A stretch of 20,550 nt of DNA from COE1 sp964445375 (lineage in GTDB: Bacteria; Bacillota; Clostridia; Lachnospirales; Lachnospiraceae). Shown in pieces: positions 1-7,201 of this stretch. Every line of letters starts with the position of its first letter. The stretch's first letter is position 1. The stretch is taken from NCBI GenBank assembly GCA_964445375.1, contig CAYUKO010000066.1, positions 1 through 20,550 on the forward strand, given 5' to 3'. Made by a program: the position numbers and the translations under genes. The notes beneath the pieces were generated by a model. The model had not been told where the DNA came from. It searched no databases and worked only from the letters and a program-made list of their open reading frames with translations.

Positions 1-48
1 AGGCATATATTAATAGATACTAGGAATAATATTCATAAAAAGAATATT

Positions 49-90
49 CACAATCGGCATTTTAGATGATAAAATAAAAGCACGATTGTG
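49..90. promoter_or_regulatory. Inverted repeat upstream of abiEi, possible autoregulatory operator
   Basis: The outer arms CACAATCG (49-56) and CGATTGTG (83-90) are perfect inverted repeats. Inner arms ATTTTA (59-64) and TAAAAT (70-75) also pair around a 5-nt centre. The element ends 8 bases before the GTG start of the antitoxin gene. AbiEi antitoxins are known to bind inverted repeats in their own promoter through their N-terminal winged helix, so this position fits an operator. That role is inference. A leader hairpin is the alternative. Confidence 0.45.
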
Positions 91-98
91 AGAGGACG

Positions 99-719
99 GT
101 GAAAACCTTGACTGCTAACATGGATAATATTTTTGAGAAGATAAAAGAGATTGGCGAAAAAAATGCCGGGAGTGTCACAACAAAACAGATAGAAGAAGCG
201 GGAATATACAGAGGATTGATAAGAAATTTTGTTGAGGATGGAAGATTGATAAAGGAAGCAAAAGGTTTATATTCTTTAGCAGGCGAATTTCCGGATGAAT
301 ATGCATTGTTGCAAAAGCGAAGCGGAAAAATAGTGTTTTCATATGGAACAGCTTTATATTTATGGGGAATGTCAGACAGAGTTCCACATTATATTTCTGT
401 GACTGTGCCACAAGGATTTAATAGCACTAGAATTAAAAAGGATAATGCAAAAACGAAATTTTATTATGTTCAAAAGGAAGTATGGGATTTGGGAATTACT
501 TACACAGACACAAGCTTAGGAAATAAAGTTATGCTTTATGATAAGGAAAGATGTATCTGCGATTTGGTAATGTTGAAAAAAGAAGTGGATAAGCAGTTAT
601 ATGTGCAGGCAATAAAAGAGTATTTTAAAGGAAATTATAATGGCAGAAGGCTTATAAAATATGCAAAAGTGTTTGGAATCGAGGAAAAGATTCGTGATTA
701 TATGGAAGTATTAGCTTAG
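99..719 (+). CDS. abiEi: AbiEi-family type IV antitoxin
   Basis: This is a 206-residue protein resembling the AbiEi antitoxins of type IV abortive-infection toxin-antitoxin systems. An N-terminal winged helix-turn-helix (about residues 8-60, with TTKQIEEAG and LYSLAGEF) is followed by the AbiEi core (about 65-205), which includes FSYGTALYLWGMSDRVP and the CDLVMLKKEVDKQ segment. Family knowledge: AbiEi represses its own operon and counteracts AbiEii without a stable complex. The start is uncertain. GTG at 99 lies very close behind AGAGGACG, TTG at 108 is better spaced, and ATG at 120 has no clear ribosome site. It is followed after 11 bases by the remnant of its toxin gene. The antitoxin itself looks full length and undamaged, so it may persist as a stand-alone DNA-binding protein. 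Confidence 0.8.
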   Translation: MKTLTANMDNIFEKIKEIGEKNAGSVTTKQIEEAGIYRGLIRNFVEDGRLIKEAKGLYSLAGEFPDEYALLQKRSGKIVFSYGTALYLWGMSDRVPHYISVTVPQGFNSTRIKKDNAKTKFYYVQKEVWDLGITYTDTSLGNKVMLYDKERCICDLVMLKKEVDKQLYVQAIKEYFKGNYNGRRLIKYAKVFGIEEKIRDYMEVLA

Positions 720-730
720 GAGAATTTTGA

Positions 731-1109
731 ATGAAGACACCAGAACAGTTAAAGGGTGCAATTCGTAATATTGCAAAAAAGAATAATCTCATGCCACAGG
801 AAGTATTGCAGATGTTTTTGTTTGAAGAGAAGCAGGTGCCTGTTATGGCATATACTTTGGAGACAATACTTGCCGAAAAATATGAAACGATTATTCGTAG
901 AAATATAGGAACGACGAGGGCAAGAGACTTCTATGATTTATATGTATTGTTTCAAAGTAGAAAGGAAGAAGTACACAAAGATATCCTAAAGATGGTTGTA
1001 ACACATACCGCTACCAAGAGAGGATCGAGGGAGGAACTTGGTGAGTATGTTGAAATATGAGGATATGGTGGATAATGTATTGGCAGTTGGAGAATACTTA
1101 GAAGATTAA
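731..1109 (+). pseudogene. abiEii: AbiEii toxin remnant, internally deleted and frameshifted
   Basis: The open frame 731-1060 encodes 109 residues. Residues 1-33 match the N-terminus of AbiEii nucleotidyltransferase toxins (QLKGAIRNIAKKNNL, then PQEVLQMFLFE). The next residues jump directly to the C-terminal half (AYTLETILAEKYETI, then ARDFYDLYVLF). The roughly 120 residues that should lie between, with the GG(S/T) and DxD-type nucleotidyltransferase motifs, are absent, and the frame is kept across the join. After GSREELGEY the frame stops at 1060. A second frame from 1047 to 1109 (LKYEDMVDNVL...) reads like the usual C-terminal end of the family, so a further out-of-frame loss is likely. Without the catalytic core it cannot modify tRNA. 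The gene sits 11 bases after abiEi in the normal order. Confidence 0.8.
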
Positions 1110-1182
1110 ATTCTTGGAAAAATAATTAAGTATTTAGCGTTTCCCTAATTATATTAATCGCAAGTTCATACAGTGTATTTTA

Positions 1183-1230
1183 TACGGCAAGTAATCTATA
1201 TTGTTACTTGCCGTACTTATTTCTTTTTTT
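1183..1230 (+). terminator. Intrinsic terminator-like hairpin after the abiE locus
   Basis: A perfect 12-bp stem (TACGGCAAGTAA at 1183-1194 with TTACTTGCCGTA at 1204-1215) closes a 9-nt loop. T-rich sequence follows, but its T7 run lies 8 bases past the stem. It sits between convergent genes (abiE remnant on plus, thioesterase on minus) and may serve both. The T-run distance makes it a weaker plus-strand terminator than the stem suggests. Confidence 0.6.
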
Positions 1231-1251
1231 AATCTGCATAATAAATAAACG

Positions 1252-1659
1252 TCAAATCAGTTCCTGCATTGCCTGATAGAATGCAGGAGCATCCTTTTTC
1301 AGACGGATTGGTTTTCCATTGTCATCAAGGAAGCAGTGCTCTGTGGTTCCGGTGAAGACAACATTTCCGGTCTTTAAGCTTTTCATTTCATAAGCAATGG
1401 TCATACGTATCGGGCCAAAGCTCAGTAAGGTGGTTTGGATTTCAATTTCATCGGTAAAGGTTGTACTTTCTTTATATTTGCAGTCAACGGAAAGTACAGG
1501 GGAAATCATGCCCTCTTGCTCTAATCTGTCGTATGGCCAGCCAACCTCTGCCAGATAGTGTGTTCTTGCTTCTTCCATCCAGCGGATATAGTTGGAATGA
1601 TGTGTGATTCCCATTTTATCAGTTTCATAGTATTGTACTTTATGGATATATGGTGTCAT
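1252..1659 (-). CDS. Acyl-CoA thioesterase, YbgC/4HBT hotdog family
   Basis: This is a 135-residue single hotdog-fold protein that hydrolyses acyl-CoA thioesters in the cytoplasm. The N-terminal signature is clear: YYETDKMGITHHSNYIRWME at residues 10-29, with Asp14 at the position of the catalytic Asp of 4-hydroxybenzoyl-CoA thioesterase and the conserved H-x-x-N-Y after it. The central helix carries MEEARTHYL. The length is normal for the family. The start is set at ATG 1659 because AGGAG lies 7 bases upstream of it. The farther ATG at 1674 contains that ribosome site within its own codons and is unlikely. It is a monocistronic minus-strand gene, convergent with the abiE remnant and divergent from the sigma factor. 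The acyl substrate cannot be read from the sequence. Confidence 0.88.
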   Translation of the reverse strand: MTPYIHKVQYYETDKMGITHHSNYIRWMEEARTHYLAEVGWPYDRLEQEGMISPVLSVDCKYKESTTFTDEIEIQTTLLSFGPIRMTIAYEMKSLKTGNVVFTGTTEHCFLDDNGKPIRLKKDAPAFYQAMQELI

Positions 1660-1739
1660 AATCTTGCTCCTCATCTGTATTTGTTATTCTTATTTTAACA
1701 TGTTATGGATTTGGGGTGGTAGATTTTTGTGTCATAAAA

Positions 1740-1770
1740 TGCAACCGGGTCTTATTTTTGGGTGGTAATA
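1740..1770 (+). promoter_or_regulatory. Possible ECF-type promoter of the sigma factor gene
   Basis: TGCAACC at 1740-1746 resembles the AAC-containing -35 element of many ECF-dependent promoters. It lies 64 bases upstream of the sigma gene start. The downstream -10 element is not clear (GGTAATAT around 1764-1771). ECF factors often drive their own operon, so autoregulation is plausible but unproven. Confidence 0.3.
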
Positions 1771-1809
1771 TAGTAGAAGCTTCTTTATGGACTTAGAAGG
1801 AGGGAAAGC

Positions 1810-2376
1810 ATGGAAGACAGTCAGATTGTGTCGTTGTACTGGGAGCGAAAAGAAGAGGCGATTCAGGAGACGGCAAGGAAATACGGTACCTATTGTTATA
1901 AAATAGCTTATAACATACTATACAACAAGGAAGATGCTAAGGAGAGTGTGAATGATACCTATATGAATGCCTGGAATAGTATGCCGCCACATAAGCCGGA
2001 GATTCTTTCTACTTTTTTAGGAAAGATTACAAGGTATATCTGCTTAAAGAAATGGAGAGACAGCAGGGCGCAAAAAAGAGGTGGAGGCGAAACTGCTTTG
2101 GCATTGGATGAGTTATTGGAATGTATTCCTGACAAGAAGGGGATTGATGAAACCTTGGAAGCCAAAGAGCTTGCCCGGATTCTAGATGTATTTCTTCAGG
2201 AATTACCGATTATGGAGAGAAGAGTGTTTGTCTGCAGATATTGGTATCTGGATGGTATTTCGGATATAGCCAGACAATTCAATTGTAGCCAAAGCAAGAT
2301 AAAATCTATGCTTTATCGGACAAGGAAAAAACTTTTGACCAGATTAAGAAAGGAAGGTGTTTTTTGTGAAATCTGA
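1810..2376 (+). CDS. ECF-type RNA polymerase sigma factor
   Basis: This is a 188-residue sigma-70 family protein with only regions 2 and 4. Region 2 spans about residues 22-90 (DAKESVNDTYMNAWNSMPPH, then TFLGKITRYICLKKWRD). Region 4 spans about 128-180 (LPIMERRVFVCRYWYLDG, with the helix-turn-helix around SDIARQFNCSQSKIKSMLYR). It directs RNA polymerase to a dedicated promoter set in response to an envelope or extracellular signal. A strong AAGGAGGG lies 5 bases before the ATG. The gene overlaps the next one by 11 bases, a common arrangement for an ECF factor and its membrane partner. The target genes are unknown. The glycosidase genes just downstream are candidates by position only. Confidence 0.92.
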   Translation: MEDSQIVSLYWERKEEAIQETARKYGTYCYKIAYNILYNKEDAKESVNDTYMNAWNSMPPHKPEILSTFLGKITRYICLKKWRDSRAQKRGGGETALALDELLECIPDKKGIDETLEAKELARILDVFLQELPIMERRVFVCRYWYLDGISDIARQFNCSQSKIKSMLYRTRKKLLTRLRKEGVFCEI

Positions 2377-3385
2377 TATCTTATTGGATGCGATTGGTAT
2401 GATTCGTGATGAAATAATTCTGGATGCAAGAGAATCTATAAAAATACAAAAGGAGAATTTGTTTGTTAAGGCAGCTATGATTGCAGCTGCAGTTACTTTG
2501 TGTGTAACCATTCCGGTTCCAATTCTGACCGCAGCGAATGTACAGCCAGCGTATGAAGTGCTATATCAGATTTTACCGGAAATGGCACAGAAATTAAAAC
2601 CGGTAAAAATGTCATGTGAAGACAATGGAATCAAGATTGAGGTTATTTCTGCCGATATTCATGAAAATGAGGCAGTAATCTATATTATGTTAGAAGATAT
2701 GACGAGCAATCGTCTGGATGCTACGACGGATTTATTTGACAGCTATTGTATCAATACACCATTTGATTGTATTTCGACTTGTAGTTTGGTGGAATATGAT
2801 GAGAAGACATCTTCTGCTATGTTTCTGATACAAATTACACAATGCGAGGAACAGATTATAGAAAATGACAAACTGACCTTTTCTGTTACAGAGATTCTAA
2901 GTGGGAAATATCAATATGATGATACGTTACCAGAGCTTGACTTACATAACATGAGCACCGATCCAAAAACACAGAAAGAGGTAAATCTAAGGGGAAGTTC
3001 TTATCTTGGAGAGGAACCGGACTGGGAGAGCTTAACGTATTTGGCAGCAGATGGTGAAATGTTATACTCTCCTGTGGAAGGAGTATCCATAACAGCAATG
3101 GGATTTGTAAATAATCAGTTACATATTCAGGTGTATTATGAGGACATTCTTAGAACGGATAATCATGGCTATGTGTATTTTATGAAAGATGATCAAGAGA
3201 AGATTATGAGTGAATATTCTGTTGGTTTTTGGGATGAAGAACGATGTGGCAGCTTTGAAGAGTATGTATTTAATCTATCTCCTGAAGACCTTTCCGGTTA
3301 TGAGCTTTATGGCAAGTTTACAACCTGTAATACCCGGATAGATGGCAATTGGCAAGTAACATTTCCGTTAAAAACAGAAGAGTAA
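2366..3385 (+). CDS. Membrane-anchored anti-sigma-like protein (DUF4179-like)
   Basis: The product is about 339 residues. A short cytoplasmic N-terminus (1-34) carries the LLDAIGMIRDEIILDA motif typical of ECF partner proteins in Lachnospiraceae. One transmembrane helix follows (about 35-56) and then an approximately 280-residue extracytoplasmic domain of beta-rich character (PAYEVLYQILPEMAQ, KMSCEDNGIKIEVISADIH). It probably holds the sigma factor at the membrane and releases it on a signal sensed outside the cell. The start is taken as GTG 2366, because AGGAAGG at 2351-2357 is 8 bases upstream. A GTG at 2357 in the same frame overlaps that ribosome site. The 11-base overlap with the sigma gene suggests translational coupling. 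No zinc-binding HxxxCxxC motif is visible, so it is not a ZAS-type anti-sigma factor. Confidence 0.72.
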   Translation: MKSDILLDAIGMIRDEIILDARESIKIQKENLFVKAAMIAAAVTLCVTIPVPILTAANVQPAYEVLYQILPEMAQKLKPVKMSCEDNGIKIEVISADIHENEAVIYIMLEDMTSNRLDATTDLFDSYCINTPFDCISTCSLVEYDEKTSSAMFLIQITQCEEQIIENDKLTFSVTEILSGKYQYDDTLPELDLHNMSTDPKTQKEVNLRGSSYLGEEPDWESLTYLAADGEMLYSPVEGVSITAMGFVNNQLHIQVYYEDILRTDNHGYVYFMKDDQEKIMSEYSVGFWDEERCGSFEEYVFNLSPEDLSGYELYGKFTTCNTRIDGNWQVTFPLKTEE

Positions 3386-3459
3386 GTAGCTGCCTGTTGC
3401 AAAATTTTTACACCTCTTTGCTTTAATTAGTACTATATACATGATTTTGGTAAGTGAGA

Positions 3460-3465
3460 TATAAT
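3460..3465 (+). promoter_or_regulatory. -10 element upstream of the GH5 lipoprotein gene
   Basis: TATAAT lies at 3460-3465, in the 150-base gap between the anti-sigma gene and the lipoprotein gene. No good TTGACA-like -35 is seen at 16-18 bases upstream. The gap has no clear hairpin terminator, so readthrough from the sigma operon is possible. Confidence 0.35.
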
Positions 3466-3535
3466 AGTTATATCAGATAAAGTTAAATTAATTTTTAAAA
3501 AAGATATAAATTATGTTTATTTTGGGGATTTCATT

Positions 3536-4309
3536 ATGTTAAAAAAAGATAAAAAATATATAGTAAGAGTCATGATAGCAATAGCTCTGATTACAGGTTG
3601 TATCATGGGTTGCGGTCAAACAGTGAAACAAGAGAATGAAGAAGCGGCATCCATAGAAATGCAGGCGATTTGGACACAGATTGCAGAGGTGTTTGCGGAT
3701 TATGACGAGCATTTGATCTTCGAAGGACAGAATGAGCCGAGAAAGGTTGGTACAAGTGTAGAATGGACTGGTGGAGACGAGGAAGGCTGGACTGTAGTGA
3801 ATCACTTGAATCAGGTCTTTATTGATACCGTTAGACAAAGTGGAGGCTCCAATCCATATCGAATACTTATGATTCCAAGTTACGGGGCGAATTGTTGGGA
3901 AGGAATCAAGCATGTGGAAGTGCCGGAAAATGACAACCGCATTATTGTTTCCGTACATGCCTATGAGCCATATGATTTTGCACTTAATCCCAATGGAAGA
4001 AGCGAGTGGAATCAGGATACCTCTGCGATTGATACAATTATGGGCAATTTAAAAACAATGTTTATAGATCAGGGAATTCCTGTTATTATCGGTGAATTTG
4101 CTGCTATGAATCGAGATAATGAAGAAGAAAGAGCCCAGTGGGCAATGTACTATGTGTCAAAGGCAAAGGAAATCGGCGTTCCATGCATCTGGTGGGATAA
4201 CGGAGCTTTTACAGGAGATGGAGAACTTCTTGGATTATTTGACAGAAGGACTTATGAGTGTGTTTATCCAAAGGTGCTAGAAGCATTGCAGCAGGCAACG
4301 CAGGAATAA
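3536..4309 (+). CDS. Lipoprotein with a partial GH5 (GH5_4-like) domain, N-terminal half of the barrel missing
   Basis: The protein is 257 residues. Residues 1-26 form a lipoprotein signal peptide with basic residues, a hydrophobic stretch and ITGC (Cys22) or IMGC (Cys26). After a short acidic spacer the sequence enters a GH5 domain in its middle: IWTQIAEVFADYDEHLIFEG, then NEP with acid/base Glu67, the HAYEPYDF segment, GEF with nucleophile Glu187, and a terminal WWDNG segment. A whole GH5_4 domain is about 330 residues. The first three beta/alpha units are absent, including the GWNLGN, RIP and HHE motifs seen intact in the large GH5 at 16520. The frame is open and a GGGG ribosome site precedes the ATG, so it is probably expressed, but an incomplete barrel is unlikely to be active. 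It lies 24 bases before the GH95 gene, probably in one operon. Confidence 0.82.
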   Translation: MLKKDKKYIVRVMIAIALITGCIMGCGQTVKQENEEAASIEMQAIWTQIAEVFADYDEHLIFEGQNEPRKVGTSVEWTGGDEEGWTVVNHLNQVFIDTVRQSGGSNPYRILMIPSYGANCWEGIKHVEVPENDNRIIVSVHAYEPYDFALNPNGRSEWNQDTSAIDTIMGNLKTMFIDQGIPVIIGEFAAMNRDNEEERAQWAMYYVSKAKEIGVPCIWWDNGAFTGDGELLGLFDRRTYECVYPKVLEALQQATQE

Positions 4310-4333
4310 ATGGGTATTTTGGGGGTTATGTGA

Positions 4334-6637
4334 ATGAAAATGTATTACAAACAACCGGCTGGTAACTGGCATGAGGGCTTGCTTCTTGGAAATGGCAGAA
4401 TCGGTGCGGTTGTATTTGGCGGAACAAAGACGGAGAAAATAGCATTAAATGAGGATACCCTTTGGGCTGGCTATCCGGAAAGAACACAACAGGAAATGCC
4501 AAAAGAGTATCAGCAAAAAATCATAGAGCTTACAAAGCAGAATCGTTATGATGATGCAACCAGGCTGACAGAGGAGCTTTTTGACAAATCTACGGATAGT
4601 CAGATGTATGTGCCGTTTGGTAACCTCTTTTTGGAAATGTTGGAAGAGGAAGATATTTCAGAATATGAAAGAGAGCTTGATTTAGAAAACGCAGAGATTA
4701 CAATACGTTACAAGAATCATGGAAGTCTGGTAGAGAGAAGATGTCTGATCAGTGAACCTCATCAGATGCTTGTATATGAGATCAAAGCCCAAAAGCCATT
4801 TTCCTTAAAAATATGGGCTGGAGGCGGATATCTGAATCGTTTTGATGCTTCCACAGGTGTACTAAAGGTATATGGCCGTTGTCCGGGAAGAAGCAATCTG
4901 ACGAAAGTGGGAACGGGAGATGAGAGTTCTCTTTTTTCTTATGCAAGAAAGAAGCAGGGGGTAAGATACGAAGGGCTTGGTATCGTAAGTAAGTGTGATG
5001 GATATCTGGAAGCAAGAGAGGCTTCGCTGGTTGTAAATCAGGCAACCAGACTGACTCTTTATTTTGGTATTCGCTCCAGTTTTGCAGGGTTTGGTAAACA
5101 TCCACAATTGGAAGGAAATGACCCAGAACTCTTATTAGAAAAAGATATGGCTTATGTAGGACTTACTTATGATGAGATTCGCGAAAGTCATTTAGCAGAA
5201 TATCAGCAGTATTATAACAGGATGTCTTTCTCTCTTGGTGATACGCATGATAAAAAGCAGGATTTATTAGAGAGAATGAAACAGATACAGGAAGGAAAGC
5301 AGGATCTTGATCTTGCGGCATTACTGTTTCATTATGGCAGATATTTACTAATTGCTTCATCAAGGCCGGGAACACAAGCGGCGAATTTACAGGGAATCTG
5401 GAATCAGGACTTGATTCCGGCGTGGTTCTGTGACTATACCATTAATATCAATACGCAGATGAATTACTGGCAGACGGGGCCTTGCAATCTGGATGAAATA
5501 GCACAGCCGCTTGTTACATTATGTAAGGAAATGCTCGTAGATGGAAGAGAGACTGCAAGGGCATATTTTGACTGTGAGGGAGCCTGCGCATTTCATAATA
5601 CGGATGTGTGGAGAAAGACAACCCCAGCGGTAGGAAGGGCAATGTGGAGCTACTGGCCATTTGGATTTGCGTGGCTTTGCAGGAATCTCTATGAAGGTTA
5701 TCTTTTTTCTGGAAATCTGGAATACTTGCAGGAGATTCAACCGATATTACGTGAGAATGTATTGTTTTGTATCCATGGTGTTTCTAAAACAGAAGAGGGT
5801 TATGCTTTTACGCCTGCAACTTCACCGGAAAATGAGTTTATGAGTCAGGGAGAAAAAGCATCGGTTGCTTTTTATAGTGAGAATGGAAATGCGATTATCC
5901 GTAATTTGTTAAGAGATTATCTGGAATGTTGTGAGAGATTGCAGTTAACGGATGAGCAGGAAGAAAGAATTAGAGAAATATATGAGAATATGGTGCCTGT
6001 AAAGGTTGGAAGCAGAGGGCAGATTCTGGAATGGAATGAAGAATTTGCAGAAGCTGATGAGCATCATCGTCATTTATCTCATCTCTATGAACTTCATCCG
6101 GGAAGGGGAATCGGTCATAAGACACCGAAATTAGAAGAAGCTGCAAGGAAGAGTCTGCTTCTTCGTGGTGATGAGGGAACAGGCTGGAGCCTTGCTTGGA
6201 AGATATTTATGTGGGCAAGATTAAAAGATGGAGACCATGCATGGAAGATGATTCGAAATCTGTTTCGTCTGGTTGAGCCTGAAAGTTCCGGGCATGGTGG
6301 TTTGTATGCGAATCTTTTATGTGCGCATCCACCTTTTCAGATTGATGGTAATTTTGGATATACGGCAGGTGTAGCGGAAATGCTGCTACAAAGTCATGAT
6401 GACGAGATTCATATCTTACCTGCGCTTCCTTTTGATTGGAAGAAGGGTGAAATACATGGTCTTCGTGCCAGAGGAGGAATCCTTGTTGATATTAGTTGGG
6501 ATGAACAGAACGTGAAAGTTGGTTTGCAAAGTAAGGTGACACAAGAGATTAAGGTTCGTGTTGCGAATGGTAAATTAAAGCGTGTAATGCTGGAAGCAGA
6601 AAAAAGACTTGCGTTTTCTTCTTTGCAAAGAAAGTAA
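4334..6637 (+). CDS. GH95 glycoside hydrolase, alpha-L-fucosidase type
   Basis: This 767-residue protein is full length for GH95, an inverting family that removes alpha-1,2-linked L-fucose (some members act on L-galactose) from xyloglucan or host glycans. Order of parts: N-terminal beta domain (1 to about 250, WHEGLLLGNGRIGAVVFGG, NEDTLWAG), helical linker, (alpha/alpha)6 barrel (about 310-690) and a C-terminal beta domain. Catalytic positions are present: Asn371 and Asn373 in TININTQMNYW, Glu499 in TSPENEF as general acid, and Asp671 in QIDGNFG. There is no signal peptide, so it should act in the cytoplasm on imported oligosaccharides. GGGGG lies about 8 bases before the ATG. It follows the GH5 lipoprotein gene closely. 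The exact substrate cannot be decided from sequence. Confidence 0.92.
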   Translation: MKMYYKQPAGNWHEGLLLGNGRIGAVVFGGTKTEKIALNEDTLWAGYPERTQQEMPKEYQQKIIELTKQNRYDDATRLTEELFDKSTDSQMYVPFGNLFLEMLEEEDISEYERELDLENAEITIRYKNHGSLVERRCLISEPHQMLVYEIKAQKPFSLKIWAGGGYLNRFDASTGVLKVYGRCPGRSNLTKVGTGDESSLFSYARKKQGVRYEGLGIVSKCDGYLEAREASLVVNQATRLTLYFGIRSSFAGFGKHPQLEGNDPELLLEKDMAYVGLTYDEIRESHLAEYQQYYNRMSFSLGDTHDKKQDLLERMKQIQEGKQDLDLAALLFHYGRYLLIASSRPGTQAANLQGIWNQDLIPAWFCDYTININTQMNYWQTGPCNLDEIAQPLVTLCKEMLVDGRETARAYFDCEGACAFHNTDVWRKTTPAVGRAMWSYWPFGFAWLCRNLYEGYLFSGNLEYLQEIQPILRENVLFCIHGVSKTEEGYAFTPATSPENEFMSQGEKASVAFYSENGNAIIRNLLRDYLECCERLQLTDEQEERIREIYENMVPVKVGSRGQILEWNEEFAEADEHHRHLSHLYELHPGRGIGHKTPKLEEAARKSLLLRGDEGTGWSLAWKIFMWARLKDGDHAWKMIRNLFRLVEPESSGHGGLYANLLCAHPPFQIDGNFGYTAGVAEMLLQSHDDEIHILPALPFDWKKGEIHGLRARGGILVDISWDEQNVKVGLQSKVTQEIKVRVANGKLKRVMLEAEKRLAFSSLQRK

Positions 6638-6650
6638 AGTTCGCTATACT
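6623..6650 (+). promoter_or_regulatory. Candidate sigma-A promoter for dtd
   Basis: TTGCAA (6623-6628) and TATACT (6645-6650) are separated by 16 bases and lie 35-62 bases upstream of the dtd start. The -35 falls in the last codons of the GH95 gene. It would let this housekeeping gene be expressed independently of the glycosidase operon. Confidence 0.45.
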
Positions 6651-6684
6651 AGACAAAGAACAAGCGAAAGGTAAGGTTATTAGC

Positions 6685-7137
6685 ATGAGATTTGTTGTAC
6701 AGCGTGTAAAGGAAGCTTCGGTTACGGTAGAGCAGGAGATGATAGGACAGATTGGGCATGGGCTTCTTGTCTTTGTAGGTGTGTCTGATACGGATAATGA
6801 GCAGATTGCAGATAAAATGATTGATAAGCTGACAAAGCTTCGGATTTTTGATGATGAGGATGGGAAGACGAATCTGGCGGCAGCAGATGTAAATGGCGAA
6901 TTTCTTATCATTTCTCAGTTTACGTTGTATGCAGACTGTCGTAAGGGAAATCGTCCTTCTTTTGTTAAGGCTGGAAAGCCGGATATGGCAAATGAGTTAT
7001 ACGAATATATAATTGCTGAAATCCAGAAGAAAGGCTTCCATACACAGCATGGTTCCTTTGGCGCAGATATGAAGGTTTCGTTATTAAATGATGGACCTTT
7101 TACCATTTTGTTAGATTCGGATGAGATTGTGAGATAA
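6685..7137 (+). CDS. dtd: D-aminoacyl-tRNA deacylase
   Basis: This 150-residue protein is colinear with bacterial DTD, which hydrolyses D-amino acids (and glycine mischarged on tRNA-Ala) from tRNA and so protects translation. Both family signatures are intact: SQFTLYAD at 77-84, with Ser77 and Thr80 in the same numbered positions as the E. coli enzyme, and NDGPFT at 135-140 with the Gly137-Pro138 cis-peptide motif that enforces chirality. The N-terminus RFVVQRVKEASVTVE is also typical. AAGGTAAGG precedes the ATG. A strong hairpin terminator follows at 7151-7191, so transcription ends here. Confidence 0.96.
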   Translation: MRFVVQRVKEASVTVEQEMIGQIGHGLLVFVGVSDTDNEQIADKMIDKLTKLRIFDDEDGKTNLAAADVNGEFLIISQFTLYADCRKGNRPSFVKAGKPDMANELYEYIIAEIQKKGFHTQHGSFGADMKVSLLNDGPFTILLDSDEIVR

Positions 7138-7150
7138 GGAAGTAAATTAG

Positions 7151-7191
7151 AAAAGCGAGACTGTTTGCATGGTGCAAATGTCTCGCTTTTT
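7151..7191. terminator. Bidirectional intrinsic terminator between dtd and the EAL gene
   Basis: An 11-bp stem (AAAAGCGAGAC at 7151-7161 with GTCTCGCTTTT at 7180-7190) is extended by an inner TTTGCA/TGCAAA pairing (7164-7169 with 7173-7178). It ends in a T5 run at 7187-7191. The A4 at its left end gives a T run on the minus strand, so it can end both convergent transcripts. Confidence 0.88.
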
Positions 7192-7201
7192 GACAAACCA
7201 G

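Noticed and set aside
99..1109. Active phage-defence AbiE system
   Set aside because: The toxin lacks its nucleotidyltransferase core, so the locus cannot work as a defence system in its present form.
3539..3958. Minus-strand 139-codon open frame opposite the GH5 lipoprotein
   Set aside because: It lies fully antisense to a gene with clear GH5 motifs and shows no domain pattern of its own.
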